The notes beneath the pieces were generated by a model. The model was not told the DNA's origin. It was given only the letters and a program-made list of their open reading frames with translations, and ran no database searches. Positions 1 to 10,212 of a DNA stretch of 64,000 bases are shown piece by piece. The translations under genes and the position numbers were made by a program. The DNA comes from Tenodera sinensis. Its lineage: Eukaryota > Arthropoda > Insecta > Mantodea > Mantidae. The stretch covers positions 55,008,971-55,072,970 of the forward strand of contig CM060972.1 of NCBI GenBank assembly GCA_030765045.1. The letters are read 5' to 3'. Each line of letters opens with the position of its first letter. The stretch's first letter is position 1.

Positions 1-2889
1 TTTAGCGAGGAATGGCGCTCCACAATGCGCTATTTCTGAGGCTGATTAGATATAACGCTGCACTGTGGCTGAACACATTTGTAAACAATTGGATTACAAG
101 TATAACCTTGCATATCCCGTTTTGAAATACATATTCTTCCTTTTATTGATTTTGTTCTCTCACAAGCCAGATGGGTTCATAGCTGTTTGTTCTCCTTTAA
201 ATGTCAGAATTTCATTAGGCTTTTAGCAATAGTTCTTTACAATTTTTGTAGTCTATCTCCTTTCTCTATACATACTGATATGGATCAGAATTGCAGAATG
301 CGCAAGTTGTGAGAATTTTAAAACTTTATTTCTTTAGTTATTTAGTTTAATAACATTTCTCATGTGATGTGGTTCACTTTCTTCATGCAATTTGGAAAGA
401 AATGTCATTTTCCTAACTGAAAAAATGTTACCACAGAGTCTGGAAGTATAAATGAGAGTTTGTATGTGTGTGCTTATGCGTGTGCCTGTGGGTGCGCATA
501 AACTCAAAACAAATAATCAGTATACACAAAATTTGTGTCGTCCAAAGATATCTAACGAAGATTTTCAAGAAAATCCTCCAATCTACTCTAGAAAAATTTT
601 GGATGCTTTTAAGTTTCTCAAAATGTTCTAACACTTTAAGAGTTATACGTTTAAGATATTTTCATGACAAATGAAATCTAGATCTTGAACTTTCTTGGAA
701 TAGCCTCGGTAGTTCTTTTATAACAGCTGAGCCTCAAGAAATAGAAAAAAAACCGTACTACATAGAAAAGCAGGTCCCGTTTAAGTACACACTAATGTAA
801 AAATTGTGGATTTGGATATTACATTTTAGTGACTTGTATTTTAAAATACTTAAATTTTTTCTTAAATAGGAAGTCACTCGCTTTTTCATCTCTTTCCCAT
901 ACTGTTGCAAAGATATCAAGTGGGAACCTGCTCTTGAAAGATTTGGCTATCGCTTAAACCTAGTGTATTCCCATATATCCATACTTTTATACTTCAAGTC
1001 TGATGAGAGAAATGTATAACTAGCAACTAAGTAAAAATAGGAAATAAAAACGCAGAAAGTTTTCCAGTGTATCAAATAGACTCAGTACTTGCCATTACAA
1101 ATAAGAAGAAAAGGTTAGAATACCTATATTCGTGTACAAAACGAGTGAATGTTTTCTCAGAAAGAAAGGAAAAATATTCCAGTTCTTGATAAATACTTTT
1201 TTATTGTTCCCTTTATATCCCGCCCTTAACAGCAAAGGTCATATTGGCGGCCTCTTCTGTGGAACATAATACTTGTCGGCAACGATGTTAACTATTTCAT
1301 CATTGGGTTTGAGTCTTTAAGATTTTTATACGTTAAATTCAGGCATACACTTCAGCAAATACTTGTTCTGCATTCTTAACCTATATGACTAATGCAGTTG
1401 ATGTGATTGAAGTAAAAGTCTCCAGTGTAATTTGAAGTAAGAGTAATTTCATGAATTGATGTGGTATAAAACCAATTTTCGTTTTGAAAAAACAAAAAGA
1501 TGTTTGAGTTTTTAATGCACACTACCCCTAATTTTGGGGCGCTGATTCCAAATATTTCATCAGTTTTCTTCTTTCACGTCGAGATCTGCTTTTAAAAAGC
1601 AAGAGAAATACGTTCCCTTTTCAGGTACCAAAGTAGCCTGTATTCATTTTAACTGTCCAACAACCATAGTGTCTTCTTTCAATGTCTTTCAGATCTCGCT
1701 GTAAAATCAAGACAACTGGAAAATAGTCACTATGACTCGTGTAGGATGCGTAACTTCAAACTCATGTTACAATATAGTTTTCTCAAATTTTCGAACATGG
1801 TCTTCAGAATTAATTGGTAGGTAATCCGAACTTCTTTTGTTTCCTAGGACATTTTTTACATTTCTGTAGTTATGCAGGGCTTGGTTCTCTGTCACACATT
1901 AATCTCCTGATATGAGGTCGAGTAAAAATTAAAACACTCACTGTTCTTGTGCAGGGCAAATAAAAATTGATTAATGATACACAATTTTATGAAACACAAA
2001 TTACTGCTTGTTTTCAAAAATCTGACGCGAAAGGAAAAATGCGGGTTACACTGTTCAAATGTTTTGCACCATGCATTCCTTGAAAAACATTTTTGATGCA
2101 GAAAGTGTAGGCGTTATCTTGCATTGAGGGAGACATGAATCCCAAGAAATAGCACACGATTCACGGTTTCCTTTTCAGTGATCCAAAGCTCCGCATGGCA
2201 AAACCTATTATAATACTAGAAAGAACTGATTTGTCCTTTGCGCTGAGTTCTGATGCCGCAATCTTGGAAACAGCAAGGGAAAGTTCTACATAATCGATAA
2301 TCGAAACCAGGACTGTTCCCAGTAAGTGATGACAAAGTAGAGAAAGGAAGGAAAAAACTCTCGGCACAGACACCAAGGCGACGCTCTGGAGGGCCATAAA
2401 TAAAGTTGTGGAAGCTGGGCTGCATGAAGCGTAGGTGGAGCTGGTATCTGGCCTTCCGTTTCCTTTCCTGGTTGTACGTGTGTAATATCCGGAACCCTTG
2501 CCAACATCATTTGCAAATTCACTAGAATCTCCTTAACTTTCTATGTTCCAGAACATAGACGCAGGCAGCTATGTCAAGGACGTGCTCTGAAAGTGGAAAT
2601 CATGATCAACCTATTCATCTAAAGAACGTTTTAAAACTGCGAAGTGAAACAGCAATGGGAAATGTATTGAAAGTCTTTACTAAAACTTATTTTTATCCAT
2701 TATAATAGTCCTTATAACTAGAAGGCATGTCCGGAAGGTAAGTGTCGGTTGAACTGAACCAGTGCCTTACGCTCATGGTGTCTTACTTACGAAACAGATC
2801 AAGATGGAGAGACCAGTACAAGATTGGAGCTCAGGAAGGGTATTCAGCAAGGTTAGAGGATGCCTCCTGTGATTATGGGATAACTTTGA
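1..2889. other. No gene recognised (AT-rich DNA)
   Basis: I see no gene, RNA gene or repeat that I can name here. Several overlapping minus-strand open frames of 69-78 codons at about 2160-2520 start without a good context, share no recognisable motif and overlap one another, so I treat them as chance. A short GT-rich stretch lies near 465-495. Confidence 0.5.
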
Positions 2890-3187
2890 GCAGCTTTACT
2901 CAAAGCAATATGCTTTGAAAGTAACAATAATAGTGGTCATTAATATCAATTTGAACAAACATAACATCATAATAAAAACAATTCATAGCCTGCACGCTGG
3001 AACAATATACACTGCCAATATAGAAATAAGTCAAGGACTGAGACAACAATGGCCCTCAGCACCCACTCTGTTTAATTTATATGTTGACAACAGAGGCAAT
3101 GGCAATATATTTTATTAGAACATTTTAGAGTATGCAGTTGCAGATGACCAGGCAGTGATGGCAACTGACGAAGATAGTTTACATATT
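2890..3187 (+). pseudogene. Reverse-transcriptase relic of a non-LTR retrotransposon
   Basis: The frame opening at 2915 reads a degraded reverse-transcriptase palm. It contains SQGLRQQWPSAPTLFNLYVD, which corresponds to the QG(C)PLSPTLFNxYxDD block of LINE polymerases. A TAG codon at 3116-3118 interrupts it, and the same frame then gives EYAVADDQAVMATDEDSL, equivalent to the catalytic FADD motif and what follows. The Gly-Cys-Pro of the QG box is changed, there is at least one stop, and there is no endonuclease, so it cannot work. The coding trace ends where the dispersed repeat at 3189 begins, which suggests truncation by that insertion. The clade is unresolved; it resembles the relics near 41 kb and 54 kb. 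Confidence 0.7.
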
Positions 3188-3188
3188 T

Positions 3189-4068
3189 AAAAATCTGATG
3201 TGTTGCACTCACATGACTTTCTCTACTCTTGTACTAACCATTCTTACAAACTCTTATTCCTATATCTTCTTCGTGTTAGTTAAAATAAACATTTGTACAA
3301 ATTATCTTATTGCTTATTTCCTTGTAGGTGCAAGGGGAATGTTAGAATACAGTAGGCTTTGTGCGATAGTCAAATCTTTTAAAGCTTTGAGATTCCGTTC
3401 TCTTTGTACACGTAACATATAAAATAATGAACAACGATGACCCATTTCACGAAAGTTCCCAAGTTTTCCGAAACTCACACACATAACAAGGTGTATCTCC
3501 GAAATGGTTCACCCTACAAGAAAATTTATTGAGACATAAATTGTGTATTTTAGCAAGATCTACATTTTGTGTATAGTATAATTTGGTCTATCTCTAACGG
3601 TTTACTAGTTATGCAAAAGTCGTCCAGAGTAAATACGACTACAGGGGCTATAGCCAGAAAATTCAAGATATACATTTAATTTGTCATAAAAATATCTCAA
3701 ACATATGACATTTTAATCAAAATCGTTCGAGCCATTTTCAAGAAAATCAAAATTTTCGAAAAATTTTCTATGTAAAGGGTAGTTTAGGGTGGGGCTATTT
3801 TCTTCAAAATCTTCGTGTCACATCCTTGAACGACATTAAACTTAAATACCAACTTTGGTTTTTAACCGACCTTTCGTTTTTGAGCTATGCTGTCCATAGA
3901 CTGACAGACTGACAGACTGACGACACACAGACACACACACGGACCTTTTTCTAAAAATGCTTTTTTTGGATTCAGGGGCCTCAAAACATGTATTTCCGGT
4001 GAAATCTCGACTTCGAATTTTTGGGTAGAATACAATACTTCCCCTACTTACCAGTAGAGAAAGTAAAA
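3189..4068 (+). mobile_element. R850 dispersed repeat, copy 1 (near full length)
   Basis: This is one of the most complete copies of the ~850 bp family found throughout the window. It has a 12 bp perfect inverted repeat, ACTTTCTCTACT at 3216-3227 and its complement at 4053-4064. The homology shared with other copies starts slightly further out, at AAATCTGATGTG. A short CA-rich stretch (about 3925-3942) lies internally, followed by a conserved tail around TTCCGGTGAAATCTCGAC. It encodes no recognisable transposase. A non-autonomous DNA transposon (MITE) is the likeliest reading, but no target duplication is evident. Confidence 0.7.
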
Positions 4069-4504
4069 AGTTGCTGTGGGGTATAGCTTAGAAGTATCGT
4101 CAAGTAGAACAAAAGTAATGACGTTCCATGGGAATAATCCAATAAGGGCCATAATAGTAATAAATAGTTTTTTAATAGTACAGGTATCCGATTTTAACTA
4201 CATATATAGTGGTTCTCTTATGAAATGATTGGTCAAAAGATATTAACAGAATATTAAACCCCGTATACTCTGTTCATCTAGAGATTAGAGGAGATATAAA
4301 CAAAGCACCGGTTTGTATCATTCCGCGGCCACGTGCATTCACAATGACGCAACACAATTGCCTACCGCTAGGCGTAGGTATAATATGCATTTTACACTAC
4401 TAAAAGGATATTTGATCCAAATAACATGTAGCACATGGAAATTAACTGCTACTTACGTCATCTCTGTGCACAATAACACTTTTTCATTTCCTGCTCACAA
4501 TCTA
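4069..4504. other. No gene recognised
   Basis: This is AT-rich DNA between the R850 copy and the transposase relic. I see no coding or repeat signal. Confidence 0.4.
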
Positions 4505-4845
4505 GAAACCTCTGATCGGGATCAGAGTTAACTGCCAACAGCACTTTGTTAGGTGGGGGTTCATTGTTAACAAAGAACTGATGAACTTTTCGACGGATTG
4601 CAGATGTCACAAATTCGTCGCAAACTACATCCACCATTTATCTGGTACCACGTGGAACCACCAACTGACGATTTTTCTTTGCGTGTGCTGTCATTACTTG
4701 CAACTGACATACCGGTAAACTTGGATGTTAATTTCATCACGTTTTCAATAGCAAGTTCGGGATATTTCTCACAGAACTTGTGAAACATGTTCAATATTGT
4801 CTGTTCACCACTTCGCAACGGTTTGTCGCACTTATGTTTCCCAAC
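4505..4845 (-). pseudogene. Tc1/IS630-type (DDE_3) transposase N-terminal relic
   Basis: On the minus strand one frame reads KPLRSGEQTILNMFHKF, then IENVMKLTSKFTGMSVAS. This matches the N-terminal helix-turn-helix of a transposase family common in arthropods, in which a GE-x-IL-x-V start is followed by a TG-(V/M)S recognition helix. Near 4634 the reading passes to another frame, giving CDEFVTSAIRRKVHQFF, NNEPPPNKVLLAVNSDPD. That is the linker typical of the same family (DDFxxxAIRRxVHxFY, then LPTxxKxLxxV). The catalytic DDE domain is absent. A frameshift plus truncation make it a pseudogene. The family assignment rests on motif memory and not on a search. Confidence 0.65.
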
Positions 4846-4971
4846 TGATGAACAGAGTATAGAGGAGCTCAGTTATGTACTTATATAACTTTCTTGCTCT
4901 GTATGTTTCCTTTATGGCATCTTCAATTGCGTCAAACTAAATTTCCGGAAATTGCCTTTGTGTTTTTCTTA

Positions 4972-5492
4972 TTTTTTTTTTTTAAAGTAGGTGTGGCCCC
5001 GCCTCCGCCACACCTGGTGACGATCATCCGAAAGGGATATACATCGCCTCCCCTACCATGCACTAACTACGCTACAATGGAGGGGGAGGAGTGGGTAAAG
5101 TGGAGTCAGGTACCGCCGAAGCAAACCTGTTAGTGGGTGATTACTAAAAAGAGCGCCTGCCTACAAGAGAGTAGACAGACTGAGAGTGGGGTTAGGTACT
5201 GATCTTGACGCGGGCGCCCAGACCAGTACCTAGGTGTTAGTAGAGGTGTGCATGCATAAGGCAGGATGCGGGGTGAGGTACATGCTTAAAAGATGTTTGA
5301 TACTATACCGTGTCCTGTGGCTTCAGCTGGAGATGGTGCTGATTGCAGCAGTGCTGCTGGTCCTAAAATCATAAAAAAAATCATAAAAAGAGGGTTCATT
5401 AGGTTCTGTGGTGTGTCCTTGGGATTGCTGGGTCGTCATATGTTCATCCTGAGGGGGGGGGGTTCCCGAGCCTGTTAGTTATATTAAGATGT
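4972..5492 (-). other. Jockey element 3' UTR and A tail
   Basis: This is non-coding sequence between the ORF2 stop and the terminal A tract. It has no polyadenylation hexamer that I can identify close to the tail, and it carries a G-run on the plus strand near 5452-5462. It ends in 12 A residues (minus strand), as expected of target-primed reverse transcription. Confidence 0.7.
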
Positions 5493-8255
5493 CTATAATG
5501 GGACTAGGCTTTGTAAGTATTGTTGTATTTCCTGATTGGTGACAGTGTCGTGTTTGTTAACTGGCATGGTGCGGTCAAATAGGGAGAGAGGGCGCTTGTG
5601 CTTGTCATTGTTGGTTTCGTAGTTACCAAGTTGTTGTATGAGAGGGTTGTGGTGGTTCTCAGTTGCTTTGTACATATTATAGGCTAGTCGTTTAATAAAC
5701 TCGTGCACTGTGTCCATGCGCAGGTCTTTATGCAATAAGTCCAATGGGACTGTTCTGGGAGATTTTGTGATGATTCTGAGCACCTTGTTTTGGAGCAGTT
5801 GTAGTTTTTGAAGGTGTGTTTTTGCGCAGTGTCCCCATGCTGGGGCTGCGTATGTGAAGATGGGTCTAATCAGTGACTTGTATAGGGTTAGGCCCATCGG
5901 CATGCTAAGTGCCGATCTTCGGTTTAACAATGGGTATAGACGGCCCAGTTGGGCATTTGCTCTTTGCCTTACTGTGGCTGTATGTTCAGCAAAGGTGAGC
6001 TTGGAGTCCAGTGTCACCCCGAGGTACTTGGTGCTATCAGACCAGGTTATGTCTGTGCCATATAGTTTGAGGGGGGCGGCCCGATTCGTGTGCTTTGGTC
6101 GTCTGGAGAAGAGCACTGCCTTGGTTTTCAGAGGGTTAACTTTTATACGCCATTTTGTTAGCCACGGCTCAAGGGTTGATAGGGCTGTCTGTAGCCTCTG
6201 GGCTATTAATTCGGGTTTCCACGACTGTGCTGCTATGGCAGTATCATCAGCATAGATGGACAGGTGTGTGTTTTCACATTTGGGAATGTCATTAATGTAT
6301 AAGTTAAAGAGAACCGGGCCCAGTAAGCTACCTTGGGGTACACCGGCTCTTGTTATTCGACTGTGGGAGGTTGTGTCCCTGATGGAGACGGTGAATGTTC
6401 TGTTTGTAAGGTAATGGGCCACTAGCCGGACCATTGAGTCATTGAACCTCATTTCCTTAAGTTTCCTGATAAGTGCGGGGTGGTACACTGTATCAAACGC
6501 CCGCTGGACATCAAGAAAGATGACACCTGTTGATCGATTTTGGTTGAAGCCCCGAGTTATGTGTTCTACGGTCCGAGTCACCTGAAGGGTGCTCGAATGT
6601 TGAGCTCTAAAGCCGAATTGCTCGTCAATAAGTAAGTTGTTTTTTACTATGTGAGTGGTTATGCGTTTCAGGATTACTTTCTCTGCGACCTTGCTAGTTG
6701 TTTTTAAGAGGCTAATGGGCCTGTAGTTTTTGGGGTCTGACCGCTCTTTCCCGGGTTTTGGGAACATGAGCACATTTGCGCTCTTCCAGCAGTTTGGGAA
6801 GTAGCCTTGCTGCAGGCAGTAGTTGCAAATTTCGGTAAGGCAGCGTAGGGCTTTATCCGTAAGATGTTTGAGTACCAGATTTGGTATTTGATCTGGTCCT
6901 GGAGCTTTTCGCAATGGCAGGTGCTTAATTATCCAGCGAAGTTCTCCTGGATTGGTTTGCCTGTTCTTATTGTGCATTGGACCTTCAAGAATCTCGCTCA
7001 TTTCTCTCTCCATTTCAAGGCATGACGTTTGGTCAATTGGGCCGTCGTTGGGGGTACATATCTGCTCCAGAGCTTCGGCTAGTGTATTAGCTTTGTCTGC
7101 CTCGCTTTCTGCGTGCGTGTTGTCTGGCTTGCGCAGGGGCGGGATAGTCAACGGCTCCCTGAGCAGGTTGCGCGTTAGTTGCCATATTGTTTGGCCACCG
7201 GGTTGTAACTGGGATATCTTATCTTCCCATTGACACCGTGCCAGTTGGCCTATGCGTGTTTTTATATCACTATTTAGTGTTGCCATGTTGACTTTGTGCA
7301 CGATATTTCTTGTGCGCTGCCATTTGCGTCTTTCGTGATCGCGTTCGCGGATGAGTTGAAGGACGTCCGGGGGGAAAGTTATTTCATGTTTGGGCGGCTG
7401 CTTGTATGGTACTGCAGCTTCAAGTGCGGTTTGTATTGCTTTTTCCAATATTGTCGCCATTTGGTCCACGTCCTGCTGATTTTGCAAGGGTATGGTGGGC
7501 TGGAGCTTTTCATCTAGGTTGCGGGCGAATATGGGCCAGTGAGTTGCGTTATAATCCCTGCGCGGCGGTTTTGGGTGGCATTTAGGGGTGGCGTCTATAT
7601 CAATTTGTACCGCGATATGGTCTGATGCTAGAGCGGGGATTGCCCTGATGGAGTGTCTAAAGGTGGTGTTCTTTAGTAGGGCAATGTCTAGTGTATGGGG
7701 TGTGTGATGTGCTCGTTCGGGCATGTATGTTGGTTCGTCGGGATATGTGATTATGTAATCATTGTGTGTCATGTGATTGTATAGGGCATTCCCTGCTGGG
7801 TTGGATGTGGCATTTCCCCAGGATTGGTGGGTTGCATTAAAATCTCCTGCTGCTATTACCTTATCATCAAGGTCAAATAGAGTTTCGACGTCTTTGATGT
7901 TTAGTTGTGACGGAGGACTGTATGCACTGGCAATAGTAACCTGTTGGTTATTAATGGGTATGGTGACTGCTGTAGCCTCCATGTTGGCAAGTGTGCTAAT
8001 GTGTTTTTGCTTGTGTTCGGCGGTCTCAAGGACAGCAATGGCGGTTCCACCTCTCGCTCTAGCACCCGGCCTATCAGTACGGTACACCCTATAGCCTGGG
8101 ATTGAAAAGCGTGCGTTGCTGTTTAAGAAGGTTTCAGTGAGGAGTGCTATGGTTATGTTATTGTTGTATAGATAGTGCTTTAACTCATGTAGCTTACTGC
8201 GGGCGCCTCTGGTATTCCAGAGGAGAATTTTAATATGGGGTTGGTTATTTGCCAT
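5493..8255 (-). CDS. Jockey ORF2: apurinic endonuclease plus reverse transcriptase
   Basis: This is an uninterrupted frame of 920 residues, the usual ORF2 length in this clade. Residues ~8-220 form an APE-type endonuclease: N14 in LLWNTRG, E41 in LLTETF, GDFN at 137-140 and SDH at 211-213. The enzyme would nick target DNA to prime cDNA synthesis. The reverse transcriptase spans about 440-720: RKAPGPDQIPN at ~449, RPISLL at ~512, FLDVQRAFD with catalytic D582, GVPQGSLLGPVLFNLYIND at ~638, and YADD at 668-671. All catalytic positions I can check are present. The C-terminal ~200 residues are the usual poorly conserved tail. There is no RNase H domain. The start is the ATG 39 bp after the ORF1 stop, in a different frame, so translation presumably reinitiates or follows a short non-overlapping linker. 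Nothing looks inactivating. Confidence 0.93.
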   Translation of the reverse strand: MANNQPHIKILLWNTRGARSKLHELKHYLYNNNITIALLTETFLNSNARFSIPGYRVYRTDRPGARARGGTAIAVLETAEHKQKHISTLANMEATAVTIPINNQQVTIASAYSPPSQLNIKDVETLFDLDDKVIAAGDFNATHQSWGNATSNPAGNALYNHMTHNDYIITYPDEPTYMPERAHHTPHTLDIALLKNTTFRHSIRAIPALASDHIAVQIDIDATPKCHPKPPRRDYNATHWPIFARNLDEKLQPTIPLQNQQDVDQMATILEKAIQTALEAAVPYKQPPKHEITFPPDVLQLIRERDHERRKWQRTRNIVHKVNMATLNSDIKTRIGQLARCQWEDKISQLQPGGQTIWQLTRNLLREPLTIPPLRKPDNTHAESEADKANTLAEALEQICTPNDGPIDQTSCLEMEREMSEILEGPMHNKNRQTNPGELRWIIKHLPLRKAPGPDQIPNLVLKHLTDKALRCLTEICNYCLQQGYFPNCWKSANVLMFPKPGKERSDPKNYRPISLLKTTSKVAEKVILKRITTHIVKNNLLIDEQFGFRAQHSSTLQVTRTVEHITRGFNQNRSTGVIFLDVQRAFDTVYHPALIRKLKEMRFNDSMVRLVAHYLTNRTFTVSIRDTTSHSRITRAGVPQGSLLGPVLFNLYINDIPKCENTHLSIYADDTAIAAQSWKPELIAQRLQTALSTLEPWLTKWRIKVNPLKTKAVLFSRRPKHTNRAAPLKLYGTDITWSDSTKYLGVTLDSKLTFAEHTATVRQRANAQLGRLYPLLNRRSALSMPMGLTLYKSLIRPIFTYAAPAWGHCAKTHLQKLQLLQNKVLRIITKSPRTVPLDLLHKDLRMDTVHEFIKRLAYNMYKATENHHNPLIQQLGNYETNNDKHKRPLSLFDRTMPVNKHDTVTNQEIQQYLQSLVPL

Positions 8256-8293
8256 TATGTCGATGTGTTGGCTCGGGAGAGGGTGAGCTTGGT

Positions 8294-9846
8294 CTAATTA
8301 GACATTGTCGCGTTGCGGTGTTGTGCAAACTGTGCAACCATCTCTATGAAGGCTCTGTTATTGTCGGCTGAGTTGCCGCTCAGTTGCAAGCCGTAGAAAA
8401 GGACAGCATATATGTCCAGCATCTCGTGGTATCCAGTGTTCATGTTTCCATGGCCTCTTTTAAGGAGGAACCACTTAGTGTTTTCGTCAAAGTTAAGCCT
8501 GGGCGCGCCTTGAGCATCGTAAGTGTAGTGCTCAGGATAGCTCCTTGCTGGGGCAGGCTGAGATGGTCTTGTTGACTGGGGAGGTGAAATTGGGCCTGCT
8601 GTGGTTGACATGGTTGTTTCAGGGAGGGAGGGAGGGGCAGCTGGCCTCCTTGGGTCCAGGTTGGAGCGTTGGCGGGTGGGTGGCTGTTGTTGCGGCGCTT
8701 CTGTGTAAAGGCGGGTGTTGGGGGGCATATTGTTGTGCCCGCGCTCCTGGGGGTGAGCCCTCAGGCTTGGCGCCGTTACGGCATGCGCTTGGTAGCCGTT
8801 GGCTATGCGTGCATAGGTCCCTCTCTGCGGGTTAGTCACCTGCCAATGTCTGGGGTTGCTTGGTGTTTGGAAATTTTTATTGGGGTATGCAAGTTGCTGA
8901 AAGACACGGCAACCACGCCATCTGGCGCCGTGTTCAGTGGAATTGCATAGTGCGCACCGCCAATGAGGGCTTTCGCACTGACTCAAATGGTGGCGCCCCG
9001 CACATTTGCTGCAGACTTGGGCTGCCTCGCAATTTTTGGTCAGATGCCCGTATCTCAGGCATCTTCCGCATTGTGGGGGGCCATTGGGTGGGTGATAATC
9101 TTCCACTTTGATTTTACAGTGGGCTATGTCCCTCAACTGTTTAATGGCGTCGGAGTCTATTTCGTTGGGCATGTGGACTAAGAAGATGGGGATGTGTGTT
9201 CTTGTTCGCCTCGAGAAAAGCTTGTTCACTTTCAAGATCTCCAGGCCGAGTTCCTGAAGAGCTTGCTGAACTTCTAGCTCGGTCATATTCGAGTAGAGCC
9301 CCTTTATTACAACCTTATAGGTTCGTTCCTCCACCTGTTGGGTGACGTGGAAGGGGAGCTTTTCTCTTCGGCAGTATTGAATAAAGTTCTTGTGGTCTTC
9401 AAGTGTTATAAACTGAAACCCATGGTATCTATTCCGGTAGGTTGCCGTGTACGCTTTTGGGCGATACACGCGGTCAAATTCGGTAGTGATCGCATGCAGG
9501 CTTTTTGTGCAGTAGTCTGCAACGAAAACTTTGGCCAGGTTTTGTCGGGTTCTTTTTAAAAACTCTGGTGCTATGTCAGGGGGGGGGGATTTCCTGACTC
9601 TCTCACGGGGTCAGCGCTCAACACAGCAGGGCTTTCTCCTGCTGTGGTTGCAGCAACATCAGTGCTGTCATTGCTGACCTCAAGATCAGCTAAGAGTTGA
9701 TGAAATCCTTCACTCATGGATGGCTCTCCCTGAGGGGTTTGCACAACTTTGCTTTTGGGGGTTTTCCCCTTACTTTTCTTCGGTATGGGTTCCTCTGAGG
9801 GAGGAGGTTCGCTGAGAGCGGTGGTTTGGCGCGTACGCCCAACCAT
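8294..9846 (-). CDS. Jockey ORF1 (Gag-like, three zinc knuckles), split by a frame change at a C10 run
   Basis: This is the nucleic-acid-binding ORF1. The first part starts at the ATG at 9846 in a good context (ACCATGG). It encodes about 91 low-complexity residues, rich in Pro, Ser and Lys, and hits a stop at 9573-9571. Reading changes frame at a run of ten C (9579-9588 on the minus strand). The second frame is then open without interruption, through ALQELGLEILKVNKLFSRRT, to a TAG at 8296-8294. It carries three knuckles in a row: CGRCLRYGHLTKNC, CSKCAGRHHLSQC and CALCNSTEHGARWRGC, then a Pro/Gln-rich tail. The total fits a normal ~515-residue Jockey ORF1. Either the run has lost one C or gained two in this copy or in the assembly, or slippage occurs there. 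Known function: binding element RNA to form the retrotransposition particle. Confidence 0.85.
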
Positions 9847-10071
9847 GGTAGTTTCTGTTTGTCCTTTAAATCCTAAAAAGGGGCTTACACGCTAGACAGA
9901 TATAGAGGAAAGAAGAAAGAAAGTGTGAGAGAAAGAATAGCTACCTTCCTTTTTGTGTGTGTTAAATACAATTCCGGTGCCAAGTGGTTCCGATGTGGCA
10001 TTCAAGGCCAGGAATGGGATCTTTGATAGCTTTAGGAGTGCAATCCGGGCAGTCGAAACGTATCACGCGCA
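9847..10071 (-). promoter_or_regulatory. Jockey 5' UTR with presumed internal promoter
   Basis: This non-coding stretch separates the candidate 5' end of the element from the ORF1 start. Elements of this clade are transcribed from internal promoters near their 5' end, so the start site should lie near 10071. I do not see a TATA box. The boundary rests only on the candidate TTTCTTA duplication. Confidence 0.45.
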
Positions 10072-10212
10072 TTTCTTAATCTGTATGAGATTTATTAGAG
10101 GCCACAACTTGTAAAGAGGTTTACAATTTATCAAAAACTTTGGTGACATGCTGATTCCAACCGCAGCACCATCTGTGGGCACACTGCGAAGTTCTCCGGG
10201 CCAAAGTGATAG

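Larger units (their letters stand above)
4972..10071 (-). mobile_element. Jockey-clade non-LTR retrotransposon, near full length
   Basis: A 5.1 kb LINE lies on the minus strand. It has a ~225 bp 5' UTR, ORF1 with zinc knuckles, ORF2 with endonuclease and reverse transcriptase, a ~520 bp 3' UTR and a terminal A tract (12 T on the plus strand at 4972-4983). The order and spacing match the Jockey clade. A 7 bp direct repeat, TTTCTTA, flanks it at 4965-4971 and 10072-10078 and may be the target duplication, although that motif is low in complexity. Base composition is clearly more GC-rich than the surroundings. ORF2 is uninterrupted, so the insertion is probably recent. Confidence 0.88.

Noticed and set aside
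5854..6255. Plus-strand open frame of 133 codons
   Set aside because: It lies antisense to the reverse-transcriptase region of the Jockey ORF2 and has no independent motif. The same applies to the plus-strand frames at 6952-7233, 7296-7517, 7777-8094 and 8384-9559.
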